Origin: an uncultured Verrucomicrobiota bacterium
GTDB taxonomy: Bacteria > Verrucomicrobiota > Verrucomicrobiia > Opitutales > Opitutaceae
Direction of reading: 5' to 3'
DNA length: 34,886 nt
Assembly: GCA_913058185.1 (NCBI GenBank)
Contig: CAJXQX010000042.1
Location: forward strand, 1-34,886
The notes under the pieces are model-generated. The model did no database searches, was not told the origin of the DNA, and saw only the letters and a program-made list of their open reading frames with translations. Positions 17,235 through 25,460 of this stretch are shown in pieces. Made by a program: the position numbers and the translations under genes. The number at the start of each line of letters is the position of its first letter. The first letter of the stretch is position 1.

Positions 17235-18107
17235 ATGATAGGATCCGTTATTCGTTCCGTCCCATTTCGAGTGATTTCGGGTTTTTTCGTGGGCCTATTT
17301 TCGGTTATCCAAGCCGAGCCACTGCGGGTGGTTTCGCAGACGGTGGGCACAGATGAGCTTTTGCTCGCGGTGGCTGCGCCCGAACAGATCGCGGCGCTCA
17401 GTCATATCGCTCGCGAAAAAGAATATTCCGCGGTTGCGGATGAAGCGGTAAACTACGCCCAGATTGGCCGGGGTGATGCAGAAACGATTCTGAAGTTTCG
17501 GCCCGATCTGGTGCTGGTTGCCGACTACAGTCGAGGCGAGTTGGTCTCCCAACTGAAACGCGCTGGTGTCGAGCTAATGAGCTTTGATCAGTATGCCACG
17601 ATGGATGACGCTCTCGAGAACCTGCGTCGATTGGCGCGCCGGCTCGGCCCAGATGCGGAGGTGCGGGCGGCCGATGTCATCGCTAATGTGGAGCAACGCA
17701 TGACGACCTTGGCTGATCGGCTAGAGGGAGTCCGTCCGGTTAAAGTCATCGCTCCATCGACCTACGGCATCATCAGCGGAGGGGGCACGACGTTTCAGGA
17801 TCTTTGCAACCATGCGGCGGCCGAGAACCTTGCGATTACAGTAGGTGAGTTGACGGGGCATGCGGATATTCCGCGCGAGCGTATGCTGACATGGCCGGTT
17901 GAACAGGTGGTTCTGGCCGGGTATGATCTCGAGCAGACCATCGAACCATTTTTAACCCTCATCCCGTTTCGATTCATGGAGGCGGTGAAGGAACGCCGAG
18001 TGGCCTTGATCGAGCCTTATATGTTTGGTAGCGTGTCTCACTATCGACTCGACGGTTACGAACAACTCGCGCGGCAACTTCACCCGGAGAGATTCGAGGA
18101 AGACTAA
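17235..18107 (+). CDS. btuF: Periplasmic B12-binding protein BtuF
   Basis: This 290-residue class III substrate-binding protein (periplasmic binding protein 2 fold, PF01497) starts with a signal peptide (VISGFFVGLFSVIQA). It has the two-lobe signatures EQIAALSHIA, ILKFRPDLVLVADYSRGELVSQLKRAGVEL and the C-terminal lobe with RMLTWPVEQVVLAGYD. It should carry cobalamin from BtuB to BtuCD. It follows btuB after 45 bases that contain a small GTGGG-TGG-CCCAC hairpin, and its stop touches btuC. B12 rather than haem or iron-siderophore specificity is inferred from the operon. Confidence 0.85.
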   Translation: MIGSVIRSVPFRVISGFFVGLFSVIQAEPLRVVSQTVGTDELLLAVAAPEQIAALSHIAREKEYSAVADEAVNYAQIGRGDAETILKFRPDLVLVADYSRGELVSQLKRAGVELMSFDQYATMDDALENLRRLARRLGPDAEVRAADVIANVEQRMTTLADRLEGVRPVKVIAPSTYGIISGGGTTFQDLCNHAAAENLAITVGELTGHADIPRERMLTWPVEQVVLAGYDLEQTIEPFLTLIPFRFMEAVKERRVALIEPYMFGSVSHYRLDGYEQLARQLHPERFEED

Positions 18108-19088
18108 GTGATGAAATTGGACGAACGTCAGAAGTGGGCGATGCCCGCTTCCATCGGTCTTCTCGTGGCGGCGATGTTCACTTCGCTCGTCGTGGGGGAT
18201 ATGGGCATGTCACCCGCAATGTTGTGGGCGGGGCTGACTCACACGGATGAACTGGCGGCGACGGTGCTGTGGAATATCCGTTTACCCCGCACATTAGTGG
18301 CGATCGAGATCGGCGCAGCGTTGGCCGCTAGCGGCGTGGTCATGCAGGCCTTTTTTCGCAACCACCTCGCGAGTCCTGGCCTACTCGGTGTAAGCGCCGG
18401 CGGCGCGGCGGGAGCGGTGGTGGCCATCGGTGCGGGATGGGCGGCGTGGTCATACTTCACGGTTCCGGTTGCGGCGATCGGAGGCGCCGTGGCTGCGACG
18501 ATGGCGGTGGTGGTATTGGCGAAACAGGGTGCCAGCACGGAGCGTCTATTATTGGCGGGCGTGGCTTTGAATGCGCTTCTTGGGGCGGTCACAAGTTACG
18601 TGCTTTCCAATTTCACTCTCAGTTACGAACGCAATGCACAGATTATATTTTGGCTTCTCGGAGGCCTGGAAGACCGCACCTGGGAACATGTATTGATGGC
18701 GGCCCCGATTGGGTTGGGGGCGGTGCTGTTGTGGCCGCTGGGTCGATCGATGGATTTATTGAGCCTGGGACAAACCGAGGCGCAGAGCTTGGGGGTCGAT
18801 GTGGTCGCCGTGCGTCGTCGCATGTTGGTGTTGGCCACCGTGATGACTGCCTTGGCCACGGCCGTGGCCGGGATGGTGGGATTTGTAGGCTTGGTGGTGC
18901 CGCATATTTTCCGACTCTTATTCGGGCCGGAGCATCGCCGTTTGGTGCCCGTGTCCATCGTGGGTGGTGCGGCCTTTGTCTTGTTCTGTGACGTAGTCGC
19001 CCGTTCGGCAGGTAACCTGCGACTGGGCATCATCACTGCGCTGATCGGTGGGCCGTTTTTCCTGTGGATGTTAAGGAGGCAATCATGA
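18108..19088 (+). CDS. btuC: B12 ABC transporter permease BtuC
   Basis: This inner-membrane permease of the FecCD/BtuC family has 325-326 residues with about 10 hydrophobic helices. Family blocks are visible: NIRLPRTLVAIEIGAALAASG, FFRNHLASPGLLGVSAGG, GAAGAVVAIGAG, and near the C-terminus GFVGLVVPHIFRLLFGPEHR, which includes the coupling helix that contacts the ATPase. Start: GTG 18108 directly after the btuF stop, or ATG 18111 three bases on; both give the same protein core. Its 3' end overlaps btuD by four bases (ATGA), indicating translational coupling. Confidence 0.9.
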   Translation: MMKLDERQKWAMPASIGLLVAAMFTSLVVGDMGMSPAMLWAGLTHTDELAATVLWNIRLPRTLVAIEIGAALAASGVVMQAFFRNHLASPGLLGVSAGGAAGAVVAIGAGWAAWSYFTVPVAAIGGAVAATMAVVVLAKQGASTERLLLAGVALNALLGAVTSYVLSNFTLSYERNAQIIFWLLGGLEDRTWEHVLMAAPIGLGAVLLWPLGRSMDLLSLGQTEAQSLGVDVVAVRRRMLVLATVMTALATAVAGMVGFVGLVVPHIFRLLFGPEHRRLVPVSIVGGAAFVLFCDVVARSAGNLRLGIITALIGGPFFLWMLRRQS

Positions 19089-19798
19089 GCGTGTTGCAGC
19101 TCAAAAACGTGGCGGTGCCGTCGCGTCTGAATCCAGTTGATCTCGAGTTGCCGGAGGGGCAGCTCGTCGGATTGGTTGGGCCCAATGGCAGCGGGAAGTC
19201 CACCTTGCTGATGTCTGCGGCGGGATTGTTACCGGCCCAGGGGGAGGTGAAATGGGGAGGGCGCGAACTCGGCGAAATTCCAATCATGGAACGGGGACGT
19301 TTTGCGGCCTGGGTGCCGCAGGAGGCTCAGTTTAGTTTTGGTTTCAGCGTGGCTTCAGTGGTCGGCCAAGGACGCTTTGCGCATGGAGACGATGGACTTG
19401 GGGTGGCGGAAGCGTTGGCTCGTTTCGATCTAGGGAAATTGGCAGATCGACCGGTCAATCAGTTATCGGGCGGCGAACGCCAACGCGTGATGCTGGCCCG
19501 CTCTCTGGTGGTGGCGCCGAATATCTATTTCTGGGACGAACCGTTGGCTGCCTTGGATGTGAAACACGCTCTGCAGGTTTTGGAACTCGCCCGGGAACTC
19601 ACTCAAGCGGGAGCGACCGTGCTGATGTCACTGCATGACCTGCGCCTAGCGATGTGCCTCGATCGGGCGATCGTATTGGATGGCGGAAACCTGTGTGCCG
19701 ATGGCGACCCCGAGACCGTGCTTTCCAACGAACTCCTGCAGTCTGTTTTTGGAGTAAAAGTGGAGAAAACGGACGGGTGGAATCTGCACCTCACATGA
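19085..19798 (+). CDS. btuD: B12 ABC transporter ATPase BtuD
   Basis: This cytoplasmic ATPase subunit of 237 residues has Walker A GPNGSGKS, a Q-loop at VPQEAQ, ABC signature LSGGERQRV, Walker B IYFWDEP, D-loop AALD and the switch His in SLHDL. I chose ATG 19085 because AAGGAGG lies 5 bases before it and it overlaps the btuC stop in ATGA; a longer frame from 19064 is less likely. With two BtuC copies it drives B12 import. Its stop overlaps the start of the next gene, again as ATGA. Confidence 0.92.
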   Translation: MSVLQLKNVAVPSRLNPVDLELPEGQLVGLVGPNGSGKSTLLMSAAGLLPAQGEVKWGGRELGEIPIMERGRFAAWVPQEAQFSFGFSVASVVGQGRFAHGDDGLGVAEALARFDLGKLADRPVNQLSGGERQRVMLARSLVVAPNIYFWDEPLAALDVKHALQVLELARELTQAGATVLMSLHDLRLAMCLDRAIVLDGGNLCADGDPETVLSNELLQSVFGVKVEKTDGWNLHLT

Positions 19799-20640
19799 GT
19801 GATTCAAGTCGACTCATTCGCTGCGAGATCCTCGATCGCCAAATCGAGTTTCCGGCCCGACCGCAACGGGTGGTCTGTTTGGTGTCAGGCTGGAGCGAGG
19901 CGCTTTGGCAAATGGGATTGTCAGATCGGGTCGTGGGCGTGTCGAAATACTGCCAACGCTACGTGGGCACCACGGGCAAGGTGGTGGCGGGCGATTACTT
20001 GCGGGTAGATGAAGAGGTTCTCGATCGTCTGCAGCCTGATTTGATTCTGGTGACGGGTGGAGTGCAGCTCGGGCTCGCTCGCTGCTGGGCTAAACAAGGG
20101 CGGCCGGTTTTCGTCCTACCATTGCCTGATAGCATGGCAGGGATCCTAGAAAATATTCGCCGGTTGGGGGCACTAATGGGCGAGATGACGCCAGCGCACC
20201 AACTCACGGAAAGGATGTTAGGAGGCATCGCTCGGTTGGGGGCATCTTCCCGAGTTACCTCGCCCCGCGTTTACGCTGAACTGTGGTTCGGTCGCCATCC
20301 CCGTATGACTGGAGGGTTAACCTTTGTGCACGATATCGTGCGACTCGCCGGAGGTCACAACATATTCAGCCATTTGGCCGAGGGCTACCCTAAGCTCGAT
20401 GTGGCGGAGGTGGAGCGAATCCGCCCAGATGTCGTTCTACTGTTTCACGAAGCGGACGATCATCCCCTAAATGTGACCGACTGGATGGCCGAGCGAGGAT
20501 GGTCTCAGCGTTGGGATTTTCGGTTGATTGAATGTGGAATTGAACCGGGACGAAACCTTATCCACGACGGCCCCTCCATCCTCGATACCGTGCGGTGGTT
20601 GCAAAACCATCCATCCTTCATTGCTTCCGATAAACCATGA
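19795..20640 (+). CDS. BtuF-like cobalamin-binding protein without signal peptide
   Basis: This protein of 281 residues has the same class III binding-protein fold as BtuF (PARPQRVVCLVSGWSEALWQMG, DRLQPDLILVTGGVQ, FVHDIVRLAGGHNIF, RIRPDVVLLF). From the coupled ATG 19795 it starts with a polar N-terminus (MSDSSRLIRCEILDR) and no hydrophobic signal. An in-frame longer start at 19654 would run inside btuD and gives no signal either. It is thus predicted to be cytoplasmic. Such BtuF-like proteins occur near B12 genes in other bacteria, but their role is not settled; it may bind imported corrinoid and hand it to the adenosyltransferase encoded next. That is inference. ATGA overlaps on both sides tie it to btuD and cobO. 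Confidence 0.8.
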   Translation: MSDSSRLIRCEILDRQIEFPARPQRVVCLVSGWSEALWQMGLSDRVVGVSKYCQRYVGTTGKVVAGDYLRVDEEVLDRLQPDLILVTGGVQLGLARCWAKQGRPVFVLPLPDSMAGILENIRRLGALMGEMTPAHQLTERMLGGIARLGASSRVTSPRVYAELWFGRHPRMTGGLTFVHDIVRLAGGHNIFSHLAEGYPKLDVAEVERIRPDVVLLFHEADDHPLNVTDWMAERGWSQRWDFRLIECGIEPGRNLIHDGPSILDTVRWLQNHPSFIASDKP

Positions 20641-21248
20641 CGACTCCTGACCCAGCTCATCCCACCGAAGACCAACACCAGAAAAAGATGGCGGAAGTGA
20701 AAGCCGAGATGAAGGCCCGCACCGATGCCGCGCAGGAACGTCGGGGTATTCTGATCGTGAATACTGGAAACGGCAAAGGGAAGAGCACGGCTGGATTCGG
20801 GGTGGTGACACGCACTCTGGCCTACGGGCGCAAGGCCGTGGTGGTTCAGTTTATCAAAGCCACGCCAGATACGGCCGAAAAGGTGCTCCGTTGTGATAAC
20901 CTTACCTGGCATGCGGTGGGTGGTGGTTTTACTTGGGATACGCAGGACCGGGCGGGTGACATCGCTCTTTGCGAAAAAGGCTGGGCGTTAGCTGAAGCCG
21001 CCATGGCCGACCCCGAAGTGAGTTTGGTGATGCTTGATGAGATGAACATCGTGCTGAGCATGAATTATCTCGATACGGATCGCGTCGTTGCGGCGCTAAA
21101 GTCGCGTCGTCCGGAATTACATATGATCGTAACGGGCAGAGATGCTCCAGAGTCGCTTATTGCCGCTGCTGACCTAGTGTCAGATATCCAAGAGTTGAAA
21201 CACCCATTCAATAACGGGATTATGGCCCAACCGGGGATCGAATTTTAG
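20637..21248 (+). CDS. cobO: Corrinoid adenosyltransferase CobO/BtuR
   Basis: This 203-residue enzyme belongs to the CobA/CobO/BtuR (PF02572) family and converts cob(I)alamin to adenosylcobalamin with ATP. It has the unusual P-loop NTGNGKGKSTAGFG (residues about 38-51), the VVVQFIKATPDT block, the VMLDEMNIVLSMNYLD segment and the ending LKHPFNNGIMAQPGIEF, all typical. Residues 1-35 are polar and charged as in other members. The start overlaps the previous stop (ATGA), making it the last gene of the btu operon. The operon therefore salvages outside corrinoids. The adjacent MetH needs methylcobalamin, so both coenzyme forms are served. Confidence 0.93.
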   Translation: MTTPDPAHPTEDQHQKKMAEVKAEMKARTDAAQERRGILIVNTGNGKGKSTAGFGVVTRTLAYGRKAVVVQFIKATPDTAEKVLRCDNLTWHAVGGGFTWDTQDRAGDIALCEKGWALAEAAMADPEVSLVMLDEMNIVLSMNYLDTDRVVAALKSRRPELHMIVTGRDAPESLIAAADLVSDIQELKHPFNNGIMAQPGIEF

Positions 21249-21297
21249 AAGGGTCTTGGGCTTGTCGGGAGGAGGGTTTTCGATCTAGCTCCAGACC

Positions 21298-22015
21298 ATG
21301 GTTCTTCGCCTGCTCTTCGTTTTGTCGTTGATGACGACCGCATTAGTAGCGGTAGAAATTGGCGACAGTAAAAATGAGGTGGTGGCCGAGTTAGGGCCGC
21401 CTCGCAGCACCATCGGAATCGGTAGTCGGGAGATCCTTTCATACGGAACCGGCAAGATTGTGCTGACGGATGGTAAAGTCAGTGCAGACGATGCGCTCAT
21501 CACGAAATCACCGGCACCCGCGGTGACTCCGCCAAAATCCACTCCGGTGGTGAAGGCGCCAGTGCCGCAGCGAGCAGCGACCCGAACTGGGAAGGCTCAC
21601 TGGTATACGAATTTGGCTCATGCGAAATCGGCCGCAGCGAGGTCAAATAAACGCATTCTCGCTCTGTTCACCGGCAGCGATTGGTGCCCGCCGTGCCAGA
21701 CGTTTGAGGCCGAAGTTGCCCATGATCAGCAGTTCGCGGGAATCTTTGCCTCGTCGTTCGTCTTCTACAAATGTGATTGGCTGCGCAATACGCCCCAACC
21801 ACCGGTCGTCGAACAGGAGGTTTCACGGGCCCGCCGGGAGTATGGGATCAGTCAGTATCCCACCTTGATGGTATTAAACGCGGAGGGAGAGGAACTGGAT
21901 GAAGTGGATGGGACCCGTGTGAGGGATCAAAGAAATCATGATCGAGGCCATCGATGATTCCCGGATCGCAACCAAAGACGGTAAGAAGGCCTCGAGCAGT
22001 TGGTGGCCATTTTAG
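21298..22015 (+). pseudogene. Exported thioredoxin-like protein, frameshifted near the end
   Basis: A signal peptide (MVLRLLFVLSLMTTALVAVE) is followed by a short SmpA-like segment (EIGDSKNEVVAELGPP, REILSYGTGKIVL), a Pro/Ala linker and a thioredoxin-like domain with the CxxC site in FTGSDWCPPCQTF and the cis-Pro region YGISQYPTLMVLN. The open frame ends at 21957 with an odd tail (RDQRNHDRGHR). Removing one base near 21915-21922 joins it to IKEIMIEAIDDSRIATKDG and the end SSSWWPF at TAG 22013-22015, a more natural C-terminus. The lesion lies after the active site, so a product could still function. It probably acts in the periplasm on disulfides. It sits 49 bases after cobO but does not look related in role. 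Confidence 0.7.
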
Positions 22016-22158
22016 GCGGTTGGGCATAAAGGGCCAGATGACAGATGAAGCAGAACAGTCTGAGTGACAGGTGATGGCAGGAACGGTGGGCACCGTTGAG
22101 GCTGGGGAAGTATGCGCAGAGGGCCTTGTAGATGAGATTGAGCTAGCCTGGCCTGTGA

Positions 22159-22233
22159 GGTAGGGCGTGCTCGCCGAGCGCGCCGTTACATTTCTCCCAC
22201 CGCAGTCGGCGGTTTCGGCGAAACCGGCCTACC
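22159..22233. repeat. Extragenic palindromic repeat, copy B
   Basis: Outer ends GGTAGGGC (22159-22166) and GGCCTACC (22226-22233) pair imperfectly, with inner TCGCCGA and TTTCGGCG-type arms. The first 27 bases equal copy A (6238-6264) except for one base. The inner loop differs, as expected for a REP-type family. Confidence 0.75.
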
Positions 22234-22367
22234 ATAAACCGACGCGACGAACGCACCCTTTTGCGGTGAGTTTCCGTGCTGCCGGCAGGCGCATAGGCCT
22301 GCGGCAATAGACCGTTCGCTGACATTTATTCAGCCTAAAAGTGTTCTGCATCACTTGGCACTTGGCC

Positions 22368-22423
22368 CATAAAGCCCGACCCACATGTCGGGTGCGGTCG
22401 GTTTTGGTGGGGCGGGCTTTATG
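22368..22423 (-). terminator. Inverted repeat downstream of recQ
   Basis: CATAAAGCCCG (22368-22378) and CGGGCTTTATG (22413-22423) are perfect 11-bp inverted copies around a 34-base loop, starting 28 bases beyond the recQ stop. It can act as a transcription stop for recQ, although no T tract follows. The outer bases extend the pairing imperfectly. Confidence 0.45.
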
Positions 22424-22450
22424 CCCGACAGGTTGCGGATTCATTGCGAG

Positions 22451-24322
22451 CTAGGAGTTGAACGCCATCTTGGCGTTGTCCTCCAGATGCTCGGCGATCT
22501 CGGTGGCGAAGGTTTCACCAAACTGCTCACGCTTCTTTTCACCCATACCAAAAATATCGTGCATTTCCTCGAGGGTCGCGGGGTATTCCCGAGCCATTTG
22601 CCGTAGAGTCGCGTCGCCGAAGACAACATAGGCTGGCACGCCACGTTCGTCGGCGAGTTCTTTGCGCAGGGCGCGGAGGCGGGCGAAGAGAATCTCGTCG
22701 CACTCAATCGCACCCTTACGCGGGATACGCACCTTGGCCGCTTTGGTCACGATCATGGATTTCGTGAGCGTGATCGGCGTGCGTGCTCGCAGGATATCCG
22801 CGCCAGCTTCAGTCATTTCGATGGTGGGGTATTTGCCTTCCGTCTGCCGAAGATATCCGAGTCTCATCAGTTCACGAAAAACGCCCAACCAGTGAGGGCG
22901 GGAGAGGTCTTTGCCGATACCGTAGGTGGAGAGTTGATCGTGGCCCCAGCGGCGGATCTTTTCGGTGTCCGCTCCGGTGAGAATTTCGACGATGTGATTG
23001 GCTCCGGTGCCGAAGCGGGAAGCCTGAGCCACCCGGTAGACGCAGGATAAAAATTTCTGCGCGAGGATGGTGCCGTCATAGGTGTCGCGCGGCTCGATGC
23101 AGTTATCGCAAGAGGCGCAGTTGGCGTCGGGGTAAGTTTCGGCGAAATAGGCCAGCAGTTCACCACGGCGACATCCGGCGGATTCTGCGTAGTGCAACAT
23201 TTGACGGAGCTGGGTGCGGGCGACCGAACGTTCATGCTCGTCGGTGATGTCGTCGATGAAGTGCGACTGCTTGGCCGCGTCACCGGCGCTGAACAATAGG
23301 AGACAATCGCTGGGCAAACCGTCGCGACCGGCACGCCCCGTTTCCTGATAGTAGCTCTCGATATTTTTCGGCAGGTCGTGGTGAATGACCCAGCGCACGT
23401 TGGGTTTGTTGATACCCATACCGAAGGCGATGGTCGCGCAGATGATACTTACCTCGTCGCGCAAAAAGAGTTCCTGATTTTCGGAGCGCACTTCTGCGGG
23501 CAAGCCGGCGTGATAGGGGAGTGCGGAGAAACCGCGCGCGACGAGAGCTTCGGCCGTGCGTTCGGTGGTGGCCCGGGTCGCGCAATAGACGATACCGCTC
23601 TCTTCCGGACGCTTTTTCACAAAATCCGTGATCTGCCGAGCTGGACCATCTTTAGGTCGAACCTTGTAGGAAATATTGGGACGATTAAACGAAGCGACAA
23701 AGATCTCCGGCTCCTTCAGGCGCAGGTGTTTTACGATATCCTTGCGGACGCGCTCCGTCGCGGTGGCGGTCAGCGCCATGATCGGTACTTCGGGGAGAAT
23801 GTCCCGCAACGTGGCAATCTGGCGAAACTCCGGCCGGAAATCGTGCCCCCATTCGGAGACACAATGCGCTTCGTCGATCGCGAGGGCGGCGACTTTCCAG
23901 CCCGTGAGATTCTGTTGCCACTCCTTCAGCATGAGTCGTTCAGGTGCAACGTAGAGCAGACGGAACTCTCCACGGTGCAACCCGGCCATGCGCGAACGCG
24001 CCTCCGCCGATGAGAGTGAAGAGTTGAGAAAAGTCGCTGCGACGCCGGCGGCCTGAAGTTGATCAACCTGATCTTTCATCAGCGCGATCAAAGGTGAAAC
24101 CACGACGGTCAGACCTCGGTCCGCCTGGACCAGAGCGGGAAGCTGGAAACAGAGCGACTTTCCGCCCCCCGTGGGCAGCAAAGCGAAGGTATCCCGACCC
24201 GCCATATGTGCCTCCATGATCTCGCGCTGGAGCGGACGAAACTGGTCGTAGCCAAAGGTGAGGCGAAGTGTATCGAGAAGTTCAGACAAGGAAACCCTAG
24301 CGCAGTCCAAACCCACTCCCAT
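22451..24322 (-). CDS. recQ: ATP-dependent DNA helicase RecQ
   Basis: This 623-residue 3'-to-5' DNA helicase acts in recombination and fork repair. It has motif 0 FGYDQFRPLQ, Walker A LLPTGGGKS (residues about 48-56), the DEAH box in IDEAHCVSEWGHDFRP, TATATERV, motif IV-VI blocks (YHAGL, ATIAFGMGINKPNVRWV, YYQETGRAGRDG), the zinc-binding cysteines (GCRRGE, CASCDNC), a winged-helix RQC region (residues about 400-510) and a C-terminal HRDC domain (about 540-610). Length is normal. The start is ATG 24322; no good ribosome binding site is visible, but the helicase core begins at once (LSELLDTLRLTFGY). Two palindromes lie 68-154 bases upstream and may regulate it. Confidence 0.95.
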   Translation of the reverse strand: MGVGLDCARVSLSELLDTLRLTFGYDQFRPLQREIMEAHMAGRDTFALLPTGGGKSLCFQLPALVQADRGLTVVVSPLIALMKDQVDQLQAAGVAATFLNSSLSSAEARSRMAGLHRGEFRLLYVAPERLMLKEWQQNLTGWKVAALAIDEAHCVSEWGHDFRPEFRQIATLRDILPEVPIMALTATATERVRKDIVKHLRLKEPEIFVASFNRPNISYKVRPKDGPARQITDFVKKRPEESGIVYCATRATTERTAEALVARGFSALPYHAGLPAEVRSENQELFLRDEVSIICATIAFGMGINKPNVRWVIHHDLPKNIESYYQETGRAGRDGLPSDCLLLFSAGDAAKQSHFIDDITDEHERSVARTQLRQMLHYAESAGCRRGELLAYFAETYPDANCASCDNCIEPRDTYDGTILAQKFLSCVYRVAQASRFGTGANHIVEILTGADTEKIRRWGHDQLSTYGIGKDLSRPHWLGVFRELMRLGYLRQTEGKYPTIEMTEAGADILRARTPITLTKSMIVTKAAKVRIPRKGAIECDEILFARLRALRKELADERGVPAYVVFGDATLRQMAREYPATLEEMHDIFGMGEKKREQFGETFATEIAEHLEDNAKMAFNS

Positions 24323-24389
24323 CGCAATCCAGTAAGCTCAAATTCCCAGCGATTTATCGATAAACCCCCTTCGAAAGGCACTACCGGGA

Positions 24390-24476
24390 CTTTAATCAAT
24401 ATGGTTAAAGTATGGGGTTAATGTCGGAAGTGCCTCGGGCTGAGATAGGCGACTCCTTTAACCATATTGGTTAAAG
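24390..24476 (-). promoter_or_regulatory. Paired 21-bp palindromes upstream of recQ
   Basis: Site 1 (24390-24410) has core TTTAATCAATATGGTTAAA, and site 2 (24456-24476) has core TTTAACCATATTGGTTAAA. Site 2 is the reverse complement of site 1 at 20 of 21 positions, and each is itself nearly palindromic. Their centres are 66 bp apart, about six helical turns. AGGCACT and AGTGCCT arms flank site 1. They probably bind a dimeric repressor, perhaps with looping. No regulator gene is nearby. Confidence 0.65.
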
Positions 24477-24510
24477 TTAGGGTAAGGGTGGAGTGTCTTG
24501 GGTGAAGCGG

Positions 24511-25203
24511 TCAGGCTTTTAGCCAGACGCCGAAGTATTCTAGGCCGTTGGCGGCGCCGAGGTGTTCGGTGCGTCGGTCTTCGGGTGTCTCCAGTTTACG
24601 GAGTGTTTCGGTGACGAAGGCGCGGAAGGAATTGCTGTCCCAGACGTGGGCGTGTTCGCGGCGTTCACGGACGCGTTGAATATTGTAGGGGAGATGAACG
24701 GGATCGAATTCGAGGACGTGGGGGGCGGCGCCACGGAAGAAATCCATGTAGTGTTCGTCGTCGTTTTCGGTGACGTCGTTTTCGAAGTCTCTCCAAAGGT
24801 GCTCGAAGGTCGTGAGCGGGCGTGTCTTGTCGTAGGTATAATCCTTGTCGGGAGCGGAGAGGATCACGGTGCCGCCCGGGCGGGTGATACGGAAGAGTTC
24901 GCGGATCAGTTTGATGGGGTTGGCGACGTGTTCGATGACGTGATTACAGATCACAAAATCGAAGATGGCATCGGCGAACTGGGCCAGTCCGTCGTGATCG
25001 ATGTCACCGATGTGATCCACGGCTACGAACGTGTCGGCGGGGATTTCGGGAAACAGTTCGGCCGCCCGTTTGGCATCCATGGCATCGAAGTATTCGATGG
25101 TAACCGATGCTGGTAGTTCGGCGGGTTCATGGAATGCCCCGATTTCCAATCCGCGACCGGTGAGGTTGGCGTAGGCGGCTTCGCGATGGGGACGGAGTTG
25201 CAT
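24511..25203 (-). CDS. Class I SAM-dependent methyltransferase
   Basis: This 230-residue methyltransferase has the Rossmann fold. Motif I is GLEIGAFHEP (residues about 18-27), an acidic end of strand 2 is seen at IEYFDAMDA, and the motif IV/post-I block FDFVICNHVIEHVANP is followed by LIRELFRITRPGGTVILSAPDK, all as in Methyltransf_11/23 enzymes. The substrate is unknown. Related proteins near glycan genes often act on sugars or lipids, but no such genes are next to it. It lies on the same strand as recQ, with a 188-base gap carrying the palindromes. Confidence 0.8.
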   Translation of the reverse strand: MQLRPHREAAYANLTGRGLEIGAFHEPAELPASVTIEYFDAMDAKRAAELFPEIPADTFVAVDHIGDIDHDGLAQFADAIFDFVICNHVIEHVANPIKLIRELFRITRPGGTVILSAPDKDYTYDKTRPLTTFEHLWRDFENDVTENDDEHYMDFFRGAAPHVLEFDPVHLPYNIQRVRERREHAHVWDSNSFRAFVTETLRKLETPEDRRTEHLGAANGLEYFGVWLKA

Positions 25204-25303
25204 GAGAAGAAAGTCAGAACAGGTTGGGCGGGGAGAGAAAGAGAAAGATAAAGAATAGAGAGAAAGAATTGGGGTGAGAATGGGAGAGCTCTTCGATTAT
25301 CTT

Positions 25304-25435
25304 CATACTCGTTCTCGTTCTCGTTCTCGTTCTCGTTCTCGTTCTCGTTCTCGAGATTCGCGCTATACCAGCGGAGTGGCTCAGTCGAGATGCAGCTGGG
25401 AGGCAGCTGGGTCGGAGAGAATGAGAACGAGTATG
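25304..25435. repeat. (CTCGTT)7 microsatellite with inverted arm
   Basis: Seven exact CTCGTT units run from 25308 to 25349. The left end CATACTCGTTCTC (25304-25316) is perfectly repeated in inverted form as GAGAACGAGTATG (25423-25435), and the similarity extends to 18 of 19 bases. The element thus has terminal inverted arms and a hexamer array at one side. It shares its right arm with the element at 13608-13678. Confidence 0.8.
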
Positions 25436-25460
25436 AGTGGGAGAGCGAGAATAGGGACGG

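Larger units (their letters stand above)
22016..22450. other. Intergenic region with repeats
   Basis: No gene is supported in these 435 bases. They contain palindromic repeat copy B (22159-22233) and an inverted repeat beside recQ (22368-22423). The rest shows no recognisable element. Confidence 0.6.

Noticed and set aside
25371-25400. GCGGAGTGGCTCAGTCGAG, similar to the start of a tRNA gene
   Set aside because: No anticodon arm, T-arm or matching acceptor stem follows within 90 bases.
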